A DNA stretch of 64,000 nt from Diaporthe sp. PMI_573. Lineage: Eukaryota > Ascomycota > Sordariomycetes > Diaporthales > Diaporthaceae. Below the pieces are notes generated by a model, which saw only the letters and a list, made by a program, of their open reading frames with translations, made no database searches and was not told where the DNA came from. Position numbers and translations under genes: made by a program. How positions within the stretch are numbered: position 1 is the stretch's first letter; every line of letters begins with the position of its first letter. Shown piece after piece: positions 1 to 11,116 of the stretch. The stretch spans positions 186,001-250,000 of the forward strand of contig JAJTUP010000016.1 in NCBI GenBank assembly GCA_021399435.1. The letters run 5' to 3'.

Positions 1-1143
1 GAGTTTCGCCCACTCCAGCGCGGTGTTGTAGGTCCCCTTCTGCATGAGGCTCTTGATGTAATGGTACCCAGCAAGCCAGAACTGCCTATTCTCCGGCCGC
101 CTGAAGTCCAGCCGTGCCACACCCCTCTCCACCTTCTTCCTAAACGAGGACAATGTCACCCGCCCGAATGTGAACAAGGCCCGCTCCAGGAGGTCCGCTG
201 CGAGGGCTGCGTTCGAGTCCCTGATCGCGACCTTGTTCGTCGTCACGAGCGAGTTGACGTGGTAGGGGTTGTCGTGAACGAAGTGCACAATCTGCATCGG
301 GTCCATCATTTCGACAAGGCTGTAGAATTGCATCTCCAGCAGCCCGTAGCTCCGGTCGTGCGTGAACCTGTACTCGGTCGGCTCCACCCTCTCGTCCGTG
401 ACGGCCTCCATCTTCAGTCCGCCGGCAGACGCCCGCGGCCAAAAGTCCTTGCCCTGCATGAAGGGGTTCTTCCTCAGCACCACCTCGGGGATCTTCTCGC
501 CGGGCTTGCCCTTCAGGTACATCTCCATGTTAACGTCGACCTGGCCCCGTCGTTGGTTCCTCCGTCGGTCGTCCCGAGCCTGCGTCTCCTCCTGGCTGCG
601 CACCGAGTCGATTGTTTCCTGGCCGAACATCGCCCTGAGCTCATTGATGACCTTCAGGTGGTCGAAGCTAATGCTCAGAAGGCGCGCCAAGTCGACATCG
701 TAGTTCTGGCGTGCCTCCTGACCTGATGCATTTTGCGGTTGTGGTTTCAGGCTCAGCTCCTTGAGGGCCAGATCGATCTCGTCCAGCCCGCCCTTTTTCT
801 TGCCTGTCTTTTCCTCTTGGGGCGCAGTCTCGGCCTTCTTTGCCTTCTTCTTTTTCTTGGGCTTCTTGTTCTTCTTCGCTGGCGCCTGCCTCGCGGGCTC
901 CTCTTCCTCTTCCTCTTCCTCCCCAGCTACCTCCTGCGTCTGCCCCACCTCTTCCTGGTCGGACTTGTCGTCGGTGTCATCGTCGTCGCCTCCTAGTGCT
1001 GCGAACCCGGCAAAGGCGCTGGTGCGGGGTTTCGGTTGTGCGACGATCTCTTCTTCCGAAGATTCCTCGTCGTTGCCTGCCAGTTCCTGCAGCTTGAGGA
1101 GCTCTTTCTGCTTCTGCAGCTTCTTTAACTGCCGACTCGACAT
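1..1143 (-). CDS. RQC1: Rqc1/TCF25-family ribosome quality control protein (5' part only)
   Basis: Reading frame open on the minus strand from an ATG at 1143 to the left window edge, giving 381 residues of an incomplete gene. The N-terminus MSSRQLKKLQ is the usual opening of the TCF25/Rqc1 family. It is followed by an acidic stretch, a Glu run and a Lys-rich run at about residues 20-105. The conserved region then starts with ISFDHLKVINELRAMFG (about residues 140-160) and includes FYSLVEMMDPMQIVHF and NPYHVNSL. Family knowledge: Rqc1 works with the Ltn1 ubiquitin ligase and Cdc48 on stalled 60S subunits to degrade nascent chains. The C-terminal part lies outside the window. No intron is seen in this part. 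The family call is strong; the symbol follows the yeast orthologue. Confidence 0.88.
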   Translation of the reverse strand, partial: MSSRQLKKLQKQKELLKLQELAGNDEESSEEEIVAQPKPRTSAFAGFAALGGDDDDTDDKSDQEEVGQTQEVAGEEEEEEEEPARQAPAKKNKKPKKKKKAKKAETAPQEEKTGKKKGGLDEIDLALKELSLKPQPQNASGQEARQNYDVDLARLLSISFDHLKVINELRAMFGQETIDSVRSQEETQARDDRRRNQRRGQVDVNMEMYLKGKPGEKIPEVVLRKNPFMQGKDFWPRASAGGLKMEAVTDERVEPTEYRFTHDRSYGLLEMQFYSLVEMMDPMQIVHFVHDNPYHVNSLVTTNKVAIRDSNAALAADLLERALFTFGRVTLSSFRKKVERGVARLDFRRPENRQFWLAGYHYIKSLMQKGTYNTALEWAKL

Positions 1144-2349
1144 TTTTTATTGCCGGTGCCTTGCGGGTGAGTGCAAGGGTGTGTCGCGGTCGAGAAGGAG
1201 TGTGGGCGTAATTTAGATGCTTCGGTGCGGGTCGGGTGGTTTATGGAGGGGTCAAGCAAGGCTCGCCGATGACAGCATCGGCGACAATTTCTGGCGGCAC
1301 CTAACCCTGAACGGCCAGAGGCTCCACCCACAATGGCATGGCCACTCCAACAACACGGCGGATTGCTTTGTTAAATCCCTGCTCTGTTCTTGATTCACAT
1401 GTACACAGTAGTCACACACATTATTACACTAACACAGGCACATTCAAAAAGTTCGAAAACGTCACTATGGATCCCCGGTGGCTTGCCAACCTCCGATCTG
1501 GCTATTCTTTAGAAAGCTTCCAAGGTTTCCCGCAGAAGGCTTTCCGACTGGAGATCTACTCAAGGGAGGCTATTTCCATAGGAGGTTGTCCCATAGGAGG
1601 TTGTCCTATAGGAGGCAGTAATATACTTAAGTAGGAGTTTGTCCCATAGGAGATCATCCCAAAGGAGGTTGGGCAGTAATTACTACCTAGGTATAGACGC
1701 TGTGGCCGCATAGCAGACTTCCGAGCAAAGCTCGTCCTTGCTGACTGTTCCTGGCCTAATAACCAGAAACATGTTACCTACTTTTATGGCGGCGGCCTAA
1801 TATGCTGCTAAAGCTGGCTGAATGAGACACAGCGATCAGTGCGAGAGGGTCTCGGTGTCTATTGTCTAAAAAGGCTAAAGCCATCACTGTGCCCTAAAGT
1901 TTCCTAGTTAGGCTAACACGAAGCCCTGGCGACGGTTTCCTCCACCACAATTGCTGATTACTTGATCGGCTGTTCGTAGAGAGTATTGAGAGCCTCAAAA
2001 ATGGTAGAAATGTACTCTAACATCCGCATATCTCTTGCAGAGGAGTAAGTACCTGGGTACTCTGGCTGCCATCAAAGCGAGCGATCGAGCAGCGATGCGT
2101 TCTTTTGCAGTGACGGCTCAGTGCCGGATCTATACATGGCTGCTCACTATGCCGTGATAGTGCCAACATTAATTTCATCGCAGCGATAATAGCGTAATAG
2201 GCATGGAGTCATGTGCCCAAATTCGGCCCAAATTCTCATTCACCAAATTTCCATTTCAGCCTCACCAGTAACTACTTCCACATCGTTTCTTTCTGAACCC
2301 GTCACCAAACTTTCACAACGAACAACCTACTTCTCAGCAGACCATCATC
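1144..2349. other. Intergenic region between divergent genes
   Basis: About 1.2 kb separating the minus-strand Rqc1-type gene from the plus-strand F-box-like gene, so both promoters should be here. It carries the short minisatellite listed separately at 1576-1670. No other gene, RNA or mobile element could be recognised; the ORFs in it are short and have no family signature. Confidence 0.6.
1576..1670. repeat. 15-bp minisatellite
   Basis: Two perfect copies of CCATAGGAGGTTGTC at 1576-1605 are followed by decayed copies (CTATAGGAGGCAGTA, then CCATAGGAGATCATC and CAAAGGAGGTTGGGC) up to about 1670. The repeat seen is local and tandem; no function is visible. Confidence 0.75.
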
Positions 2350-4348
2350 ATGGTGCAAACCAGAAGCGGAAGAAGGGTGGAAGCCCCCAGCAACGATACA
2401 CTCGGAAACAGGCGACAAACCACAGTCGCCGGATCCACATTCTCCGCACCGTTAAAATGGGAACGGCTACCTCTAATCGTGCAGGAAGCAGTCCTGGAGC
2501 AATTAGCCGAAGACTACGACCGGCATTCGCTCGAGGACAGGAGAAGTCGCGCGGCTTACGCTACCGTGAACCTGCAGTGGCAGGAATTCTTCGAGAAGCT
2601 GAACTTTAACAAACTCATCCTTCGTGATTCAGCCCTGAAGGACTTCAGAAAGATCGTCAAACGTCGATTATATACATGGAAGTCTGGAAATGCCGGGCGG
2701 CAAAGGCAAAGGACCTCCCCATCCCGGTCTCGCATGCCGCGAATCCGACATATTTGGCTGTGTATCGAGCTTCTGCCGTACGATTGCAAAAAATGCAAGT
2801 TATCAGAAGATGCGAAACAAATGGCGAAGTAGGTCGATTGATGAATTGTTTCTTGCTGTGAACTATTGCTGACAGGGTTGATAGGAACAACGTTACCTTT
2901 ACACAAGCTATCTGGACATTACTGAGCATCCTTTCGGATTGGCAAAAATGTGATTCCAACCAGGCCTTGACTTTGGAGCTCAGTGCTCATTCACCGAGTG
3001 ATGCGCACCATTCTTTTCGGGACGATGCTGGCTTGCAACCCGATTATCCGCACCTCGACCCGATTAGCACACAGAGGGACTACATCATGCGATACGAAAG
3101 AAACCTCACCAGCGGAGATAACCCACTGGATGATATATTCCATGGGTTCTTTGCTGGCCACTACAGCCGGATATTAGCAGGAGTAGCGCACGATCCTAAA
3201 GACAGTGCGAAAAGGGTTATAAGACCCCTTTACTTCGACTTTTTTGGTATCCCACCTGACAAACGCAAATTACCCGAGGTCAAGATCATCTCTTCTTTTG
3301 TTCTTCGCCGACAGTTCTACCGGGAATTAAATCCTTGCACCTTTAGTAAATTGCTCAAGGAGGCTTTGGTTGGCCTGTAAGTATAAAGTTTTCACAGCTG
3401 CGGTTGCTGTCTTTTACTGAATCCCCCAGAATATATTTATTTTCTCTCTTCACCTTGTTACTAACTCATTGCAGCCGCAACATCAGATATGAACGGTGGC
3501 GCTTGCCGAATCCTGTAAGTCAGCAGATATATGAAATGGACTTCGGACCTGTCCAGATGTATGACTATCCCGTGGCCGCCCGAGCTCTCTTAGGGTATTC
3601 GCATATGCAAGGCACTTTACTTCGAGGCAGCTTGCCGTCATCGTTGGAATGTCTATCGCTGTTTGAAGAACACAGCTCAAGATCTTTCGCCAATACGAGG
3701 CATGTTTATAATTGGCGAGCATCAAGAATTCGCGTACTCGATGGGCTTGCGGGGCGAGGTCTCAATCTCAAGCACATTTCCATCTCGTTCCTGAGCGATG
3801 CAATGGATTGCCTCAAATTCCGGGACAATTCATTCCCGAATCTGCAGTCACTCGCCATCACTTCACAAGAGCATCTCCAACCCACCGACGTCGTGAAAGT
3901 CAGGGAGATCCTACTGGTTGCCGCCGCAGCGGTCAGAAGGTTACCGAAACTACAAATCATGGAGCTGTGGACTTGCGAGAAGGGGCACGCGGCTATCTTT
4001 AGGTACGAGGCGACGGAAACAATGCCGTCCGGCACCTGCGAGATCACATGGAGGTGCTCATGGCATCCGATGCAATCGACTCTCGGGGCCCGCGTGATGG
4101 CCACTTGGGGGTATACGGCGCAAAGCGCATCTCGTCAGCTCACCCTCACACTTGACCCCTTGCCTGACGATCTGTATGATGAATACGGGGCTATCCTACG
4201 CCATTTGAAGCTGCGAGACTTCATTCTCGATCCCGTCTCCGCCATGCAGGCACAAGTGGGGACAGTTGCGGAGGGCCAGCCAGAGGTGCCGGCGTGGAAG
4301 GCGTCAATACCGTACTCGCCCGTGTGGTCAGCGAGTCGTCGAGATTAA
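2350..4348 (+). CDS. F-box-like protein of a large Pezizomycotina family
   Basis: Three exons: 2350-2828, 2885-3376 and 3475-4348, 614 residues. Donors GTAGGT and GTAAGT and acceptors TAG and CAG restore one frame at both joins. Near residue 36 an F-box-like helix pair starts at WERLPLIVQEAVLEQL. Further on come RHIWLCIELLPYDC and NNVTFTQAIWTLLSIL, a pattern typical of a very large fungal family annotated as F-box or hypothetical proteins. F-box proteins usually carry substrates to SCF ubiquitin ligases; the substrate here is unknown. The stop codon TAA at 4346-4348 lies at the edge of a dispersed repeat (see 4347-4451). Family membership is supported by the internal motifs; the SCF role is inferred. 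Confidence 0.75.
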
Positions 4349-4451
4349 GTGGTTTCATTTTTGATCCGTATATGTACGCTTCTTAAGCAGTATGTAGGCG
4401 GTCCCTTCATACAGTTGTAAAAGCTTGAACACCCAGCGTTTGGGAAAAAAA
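4347..4451 (+). repeat. Dispersed ~100-bp 3'-end repeat, copy 1
   Basis: Starts with AAGTGGTTTC, overlapping the TAA stop codon of the F-box-like gene, contains GGCGGTCCCTTC near the middle and ends in an A-rich run at 4445-4451. It is closely similar to the reverse complement of 28233-28337 and more weakly to 49868-49963. All three copies lie on the sense strand at the 3' end of a gene. Confidence 0.8.
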
Positions 4452-4467
4452 CCGTCAAGGTTGAAGT

Positions 4468-7154
4468 TTGGCACATCAAATACATTATTACAGCATCACC
4501 GCCACGAAAACTCGCACACGCCCTGATTTCCAGTGTACATGCAACCCCCGCCGAGTCTCAGAAAGCAGGAGACGCCGAATAAGCCTGGCTTTTATGGAAC
4601 AAGAGCGCGTGACTAACAATCTTCACGCACCTCGCTGTCCATTTGCATGCTTTCACACGCCATCAACCGACAGGTGGTGTTTCGGCATTTCAGTCAAGGC
4701 GCTAAGAGGGATTCTACGTGCCGGTCTCACGATCTCAATGTCCGCCACTTTCGGTGCAGGGGGCTTTGGGCTATCGCCGTCTTTTACGTACTTCCATATC
4801 CGTGAGGATAGTCCAGCGGTCCGAGTTTTGGATCTTCTCGGACGCGCTTCCTGGCAGCGGGGGTGGAGCGACGAAGAAGCTGACGATTTACTTCGATGGG
4901 GCATCAAGACTATACAGATTACTCTGACGGCAGGAAAATGGTCGCCTTTTGATATTGACAGCGAAGGCCGCAGTCTTCTTCAGGATGCTGCTAGACCCAA
5001 GTTCACCTGGCGAGGCCAGGGGAGCTGGATCAAGATACTCGTTTTCTTTCTCAACGTGGGGGTTCCGCGGAACCGGCCCGACGATTACGGAATGCAAGTC
5101 TTTCGAACACTATCTGCAATTGCAACTCACTGACTTTCGTTACAGATTCCCGTTTCATTCATACCTCGCGGACAGGCATGACCACCGGGACTATGCGGAA
5201 GGTTTCGATCTTCTCTGGCCCGAGGAATTCGTTGACATACCATTAGTAAGACCTGAGGGGCAAGATATATCTCAGGAATATCCCGACGTTGAAAGAATGG
5301 CAAATTACAAAGCTGCCGCTATTGTGTCCGTGAAGATGAGAAAGCGTGAGTCCACAACTAAGTCACACTTGGGCATGGCCAGTAACTGCAACAGGTGAGC
5401 ATGACTGACGCTAATAAATCGCAGTATACGAGAGCCATCTCATACAGGCCATTGTTGAAAAGAGCAAACCGATGTTATTTGACCACATAAAGAAAGATAT
5501 GATCTCATCAGAGCTCTCGGATACAGACGCATCTGGCTGCAAGGTGCTCCATTACTTACTTGGATGGTCTGAAGGCTTGCACTTTGTAGTTGAGCAATGT
5601 GGCGTTTCTTTTCTTCAGCTTGACGACCAAAGTCAAATCTTGCTGCTCGAAGTTGCTCTAAGGTGGAGTGGCAAGGTATGCATGAGCTCAAACTTGGAAT
5701 ACTGTTCTCATGAGTGCACTTGTGCAGAAGCAGTCAAGAAGGTTTTGGAAGCCGAAACAAGCCGCCCATTGCAATTGAGACGACATGAGCACTGGGTACT
5801 GGCAATGCTATCCGCATCCATGAAAGCGAGAGACCTAGTGATCGACGACCTCAGCTCTCGTCGACAGGAACTGAAAGAGCTTGGACTGCTACATTTGAGC
5901 TCCAAGAAAATCGACCGGATGGACCTTCGAAAGCCCAAAGTCCTCGACTATTATACCAGCGAAGTCCTAGAGGCTTTAAAGGCTATGCGGATAGCTGTAC
6001 CTCTTCGCCTGGACACTGAAATGAAAGCCCTAAAGAGATCCGGAGGGTTCGCTTGGTGTTTTATGGGCTATTATACACGCGAAATTGGAATGACAGGACC
6101 ACTCAGTTCTCAACCAGCTTCTGTTTTCCACATTTTGGGGGCTTCTCCAAACACTGGAGACACCGCTGTTGTGCGAGCACTGGCCAACTCCCTTTATTCC
6201 AAGGGTTTCAACGACATTGACGTTCCCGACTGCGCCGGCGTAACGCCACTGACCGCAAAATCCATTCGAGGGGATTCGATGCAAATTTTCATGCCATGGA
6301 ACTGGAGTACCTCTATCGAGTCTTGGCTCATAGAGCACGGCGCAAACTTGGAGATTCAAGTACCTGAGCGCGTGGCTGGGTACACCGCAACCCATCATAT
6401 ATTCAAATTAATGGGGTACCGTGGTAGGCTCGGGTCGGAAAGCAGCTCTTTTCAACTTGTTCATAGCCGGTGGGAGTCCAAGGGTGGCATCACGCATACT
6501 TTAGACACATGTAGATGTAAGTGCTCGATTGGTGGCTGCAATCCTTTTACCATATTGTGGAACATGTTACTACAAAGTGTTTCTCAAGGGTGGAAAGAAT
6601 TGGAGTCAGGGTACAAATTCTTAAGGTACTCCTATCGAGGTGACGATCGCAAGGACATCCGACACGAGAAGCGCTGGCGCTTGATGGGATTCATCTTCAT
6701 GGAGACTTTGTTGCTAGAAGAAGCATGTGAGCTATCGCGGCCTGTCAAATCCATGTGCTTAAGGGCGTGCACATTCGCGATGCTGCGTCTCCAGCATACT
6801 TGCTGTGACGGAGGTTATCGCAGGTATGATGAAGAGGAGATCAAGGAAATATGGGATGAGGATCAAGATGATATCGGCAGACTGGAGATCCTGATGGACG
6901 AGTTTGAGAAGAAATTGGAAGAGGTGAAATGTAATCTGGCAACATTTTACCAACGTTATTGGATGGACAGATTGGATGAGGTCCTCCATGAGATGGACGA
7001 ACATGTCCTAACTGCAACAGAGATAAAGGATGTGGAGCGTTTGGGAGTTAAATTGACGATTGAAACAGAGGCTTCTGGACGTCAGGAAATGGAGTTTGAG
7101 GAGGACTGCTCGATAGAGTATTGGTTCCAAAGGATGGATGATGTGGCTGGTTGA
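4468..7154 (+). CDS. Ankyrin-family hypothetical protein, possibly frameshifted
   Basis: Coding segments are 4468 to about 5097, about 5146-5345 and 5425-7154. The second intron (donor GTGAGT at 5346, acceptor CAG at 5424) joins cleanly. The N-terminal part shows a CxC motif (FQCTCNPRR), then FGAGGFGLSP and SPFDIDSEGRSLLQDA, a layout known from a large Pezizomycotina group of ankyrin-repeat proteins. The C-terminal half is acidic and Cys-containing with no clear domain. Two oddities are visible. No ATG lies upstream of the CxC motif in frame; the first in-frame ATG is at 4594. Between 5094 and 5146 the frame shifts by one base and no standard donor fits. The gene may have an unseen upstream exon, or it may be decaying. 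It starts just after the repeat at 4347-4451. Confidence 0.55.
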
Positions 7155-7677
7155 TCGTCAAATCGGTCTTCGAGGAATTCTCAGTCTACTCATCGGTATT
7201 TAAAAATGCTAGACCCTGGACAGCTCCTCTTTTCTGCAGCAACTCAATGGATGCTGCATTCAGAATGCCTGGTAATCGGGAAGGTACAGCTTTTGTAGAA
7301 AATTTGAGTCTTGCACTTGTGTCTCATTCGAGTGCTTCCAAATCTAAATTGATTCAGCAGAACGTGGCAATGGAATCTCTACATATTAATCTGAAACAAT
7401 GATGCCGCTGCTGTACTGCTAGTCTCGGCTATGTGATAACAGATGTTTCCGGCTTCTTCAGGCAATACAGATATCCAAGTCTACAGGGAAGCTATTCAAT
7501 CATGTGTGATCCTTGTCCCCCCGGGGCCGCTCACGCGGATGGTCTTTCTCCAGTCTTTCAAGTCGCTGCTCACAAAGGCAAAGTACAGTACGATGCATAC
7601 TATTGACTGCTCCCGTGCTGTCTGCCTCTCTGTCTGTCGATGATCAACACGATTCAAGAATGTCCTCACCCAGAAAC
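7155..7677. other. Intergenic region between convergent genes
   Basis: About 0.5 kb between the ends of the ankyrin-family gene (plus) and the RTA1-like gene (minus). No coding region, repeat or RNA gene could be recognised. Confidence 0.5.
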
Positions 7678-8998
7678 TCACTCGGAAGCAGCTGGCAGAC
7701 GCTGAATCAGAGACTCGCGGTGGGATGACCTGAAGCCACGGTAGGAGCCGCGGTTGGACAGTTCATAATCGTGCAACTGCTCGAAGTGGCGGTTCTCACG
7801 GTGCCTGAAACAACAGCCGAAGGAAACAACAGCGCCGATCTTGGCCATGAGGGAGCGGTCGTCCTTCCGATCATCGAGGAGCTCGGTGCCGTCACGAGCG
7901 AGGTAGGTGCGCGGGTCGCGCGGCAGGAAGCGGCCCGGATTGAACACGTTCCAAAGCGCCGAGTTGAGGAACATCACAGTGGCCTCGAAGACGTAGAAGT
8001 ACCACTCATACCGCATAATAGGGCTCAGAGCTTCGAGGGCCTCGAGGTCGCCGAGGTCGATCTCGGTGTTACCCAAGTGCTCAACGAGGCGGTAGATACT
8101 TCGGATGAAGATGAGCATCATGCTGCAGTAGAGTGTTATGAGGACCGTTCGGACTGATTTGGTCTCTAATTTCGCGCGGGCGATGCGACGGTGGAAAATG
8201 CCAGCGAGTAGAACGAAAACTAGTATGACGACTAGCTGCATGCCCAGTGCGGCGATGACCATTGCGCTTCCGGCACCTTGGCTCCCGCCTGCAGGGTTGG
8301 AGGCAAAGGCGACGCCTAGAGCGTTCAGGGTCTCGATGATGGCCATAAGGAGGCCAAAGGTTGACAGGACACGGCCAGGGGAGATAGGCGCCATATAGGG
8401 TATGTAGAGGAGTACGCGTTCGAGTACGTGGTAATTAGCTAGCTCGAGTAGGGGACTAATTTTCAGATTCGATGGTCAGCGTGGTTGAGGAGACTGGCTG
8501 ACCGACTGATCGTTGGAGTAGACTTACGGAGCAACAAAGACAAAAACCTGGCTGAGGACGTAAATAATAAGGTTCTTGGAGTTGATCTCGCCCGCGACAT
8601 CACTCTGCCACGAGTAGTTGTAGGCCCCAACCTCACGCAGGGCGTAGCCAAGGGCAAATAGGGCTGCACAGAAGGGGTGCAACCCAATCATTTTGAAGGA
8701 GTGATAGCGACTGGCAGATTTATTTGGACATGGTCAGGTCATTGATAATCTTTCACACTCAAATCCGTAGAATTCTCTGTAGGGCCACGATCCAACTTAC
8801 AAGCATTGGTAGAAATGACCTATCGCCGACAGACCGTACAAGACGGCAAAGACGATGGGAGCAACCTTATTGGGGGCATAGATGAACAGGCTGCCATAGA
8901 CTGCTCACAGACGGGAGTCAACCAATTTCGGTTGTACAGTATGGGTGAAGACGGTGTAATATGAGGAGATACTGACCGACTTCGCCACTCGAAGACAT
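7678..8998 (-). CDS. RTA1-like multi-pass membrane protein
   Basis: Four exons on the minus strand: 8998-8977, 8900-8801, 8710-8528 and 8455-7678. Donors are GTCAGT, GTAAGT and GTAAGT and every join keeps the frame. The product has several hydrophobic helices and the family pattern: YGSLFIYAPNKVAPIVFA at the N-terminus, REVGAYNY, then PPLLELANYHVLERVL and APISPGRVLSTFG. A hydrophilic C-terminal tail follows. RTA1-type proteins (yeast Rta1, Rsb1) are seven-helix plasma membrane proteins linked to resistance to lipid-like and amphipathic compounds, often described as lipid-translocating exporters. The substrate cannot be read from sequence. The gene converges on the ankyrin-family gene and is not obviously part of a cluster. 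Confidence 0.85.
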
Positions 8999-11116
8999 GC
9001 TGCAACGCCTGTCTGGCGCCGTTGTTCTTGGCTGCAAGGGAAATAATTTGAGTAAGTCTGCTGGCGAATCTTGTTGGACTAGACCGAAGTCAGGTATGTT
9101 TGGCTTTATCAGTCTCGATATTGCGGTTCGCTGCACAGTGCACGTGTATGGAATCTGTGGGATACCGATGGTGAATAGTGGTCAGAAAAGAGGAAACAAC
9201 AAGAAAAGGAAAAGAGACGTCAAGAGAAATATGAAAACAGTGAAATGGAATTTATAAATGAAAACAACGGCGCTGCTCATTGTTCGATATTTGTACGTAG
9301 GAGTAGGTTCCAATTGTAGAGGCATCAGGTTGCGCGGCAAGGGTGATCAAATTGAGCCGCACGCTTGCACCCATTCGGAAACACCGATGGCCAAGACACA
9401 AGTGCTTACGTGCCTGCCCAACCAACCATGAGAATCTATGTAATTACATACTTATTGGTCACAGTACTGCAGTAGATAGTACCTATGTACTCGTTACAGT
9501 TCGTACATCCATCACCGGCTGGGTTGGAAGTCAATGTGCCGCCACCAAGCTCAACTGCGGTGCCTTCTGAATCCTAGGGGACTTCTCAACTTAACAAACC
9601 GAACCCCTGCAGATTTTGCCAAGCAATTGTTAGCCGGCGGAATTGATCCGGAAAGTCTGAATTCCGACGTCCAAGTAACCACGTCCCGAGGGTTTCAATT
9701 AGAATAGGATCAGCCCTTGACGTTGTCTTCGAATAGGAAAATGTGAAAACTTTACTGATATGTGTACTAACTACGCTGCTATGTACATTGAAGTTTCGTT
9801 AAGCCCCCCCCCCCTTTTCGAACTAAGCGACCGAGAATTCATGGTCTTGACATCTGGGCGGAACATCTGCATTTTGGGATTGACTTCTTTTGAGGCTCGA
9901 GCTGGTGAAAAAACCGTGGCGAATGAGCAGAGAGTTTATGCTAACTACGCAAAGAAAGATGACATTTAGAATCGTTTGTGTGCACCGGGCGACGGAGTCA
10001 TGTCACAGCGGAAACAGACAGAATTTGACCAAGTAGGGAAGTAACACGAGCAAGAGAAATAGGGGGTGGGACTGCCACGACGAATATCCTCAAAACCCCA
10101 CCGGGAACCCCCCCCCCCAAGTGACTCTCTTGCAGAAAGGTACCTAGGTTGCTCGTGACCTTGCCAGGACGTCTTGGGCAAGATGTTTGGGAATAGGGCG
10201 ATCATGACGTTAAAGCCAGAGATGGTTTCACAGGGCCCTAGCCTGAAAAGCCGGTCTTTTCAGAGTCTAACGGTAAAGTTATGGTGTCCTACCCTGGAAG
10301 GTATTGTTAGCATCGATAGGAGCTATTTCGAATCTTACTTCCTCCCTGTGTGGATGGACAGCTCGTCCAAAGTATGGCGGGTGTGGCCGTCTCTTCAGGC
10401 CGCATGTAAGTCAATTTTACACGGATTACGTATTTTTTGTCACCGAAGTGCTAGTGTCCAATGAGGTAGGTTCTTCTCCATTTGGAAATTGGGGTCAACA
10501 ATCCCAGTACCACTGTCAACTCAACCTATGGAATGTTTGGCATATGCCACTCAAGGTCAAGACCTCATGACCGGGCCATGCTTCACGGTGACTTTTGACA
10601 ACATTGAATCCTGGCTCCTATGGACTACCCTGCAGGAGGATGCCGGGATGACATAGACTGCCGATGTATATGGTTTAGCATCAAGATTCTGGCGCCGGGT
10701 ATCTGCCGAAACCGAAACGGGCGGGCCGCGGGTTGTAATTAGATTCCGCTAGTGGAAACTCCGCAACACGGTTACGACTGCGGCACGGCGCCGAGACGGT
10801 CCCGGTGCATGGAGATCCACTTTCAAGGCTCAAGACCACACACCGGTTGATCGTTGAATCACCGATGCGGTACTGGGCTCAACGCAAGGACTATTTCATT
10901 GCCATTGAGGCAGTAAAGGCATTCGCTAGGTCTGCTTCAAAAGCCGTCAATTTCACATGTCCTTGTCCTTGCAGCGTCCACAGAGTACGTATATATAGAG
11001 GTTTTTCCCTCCTCTAATTGATATTTCTTTCAGCTACTCGACCCCAACGCTCTTCCCTTTCCAGCAGAACCATCACCTATTCCTCCTCAATTTCAGTGAC
11101 AAAGTACTTGCCCATC
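8999..11116. other. Intergenic region with two 11-C tracts
   Basis: About 2.1 kb between the RTA1-like gene (minus) and the P450 gene (plus), so it should hold both promoters. Homopolymer runs of 11 C occur at 9804-9814 and 10108-10118. A TATA-like TATATATA is at 10990-10997, about 120 bp before the P450 start. No gene was recognised; the ORFs here are short and lack family motifs. Confidence 0.5.
10990..10997 (+). promoter_or_regulatory. TATA-like element of the P450 gene
   Basis: TATATATA lies 120 bp upstream of the chosen ATG at 11117, a usual distance for a fungal TATA box plus a short leader. Its function is inferred from position only. Confidence 0.35.

Noticed and set aside
61..726. 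Plus-strand ORF of 221 codons at the left edge
   Set aside because: It is the antisense shadow of the Rqc1-type gene, whose minus-strand frame shows conserved family motifs.
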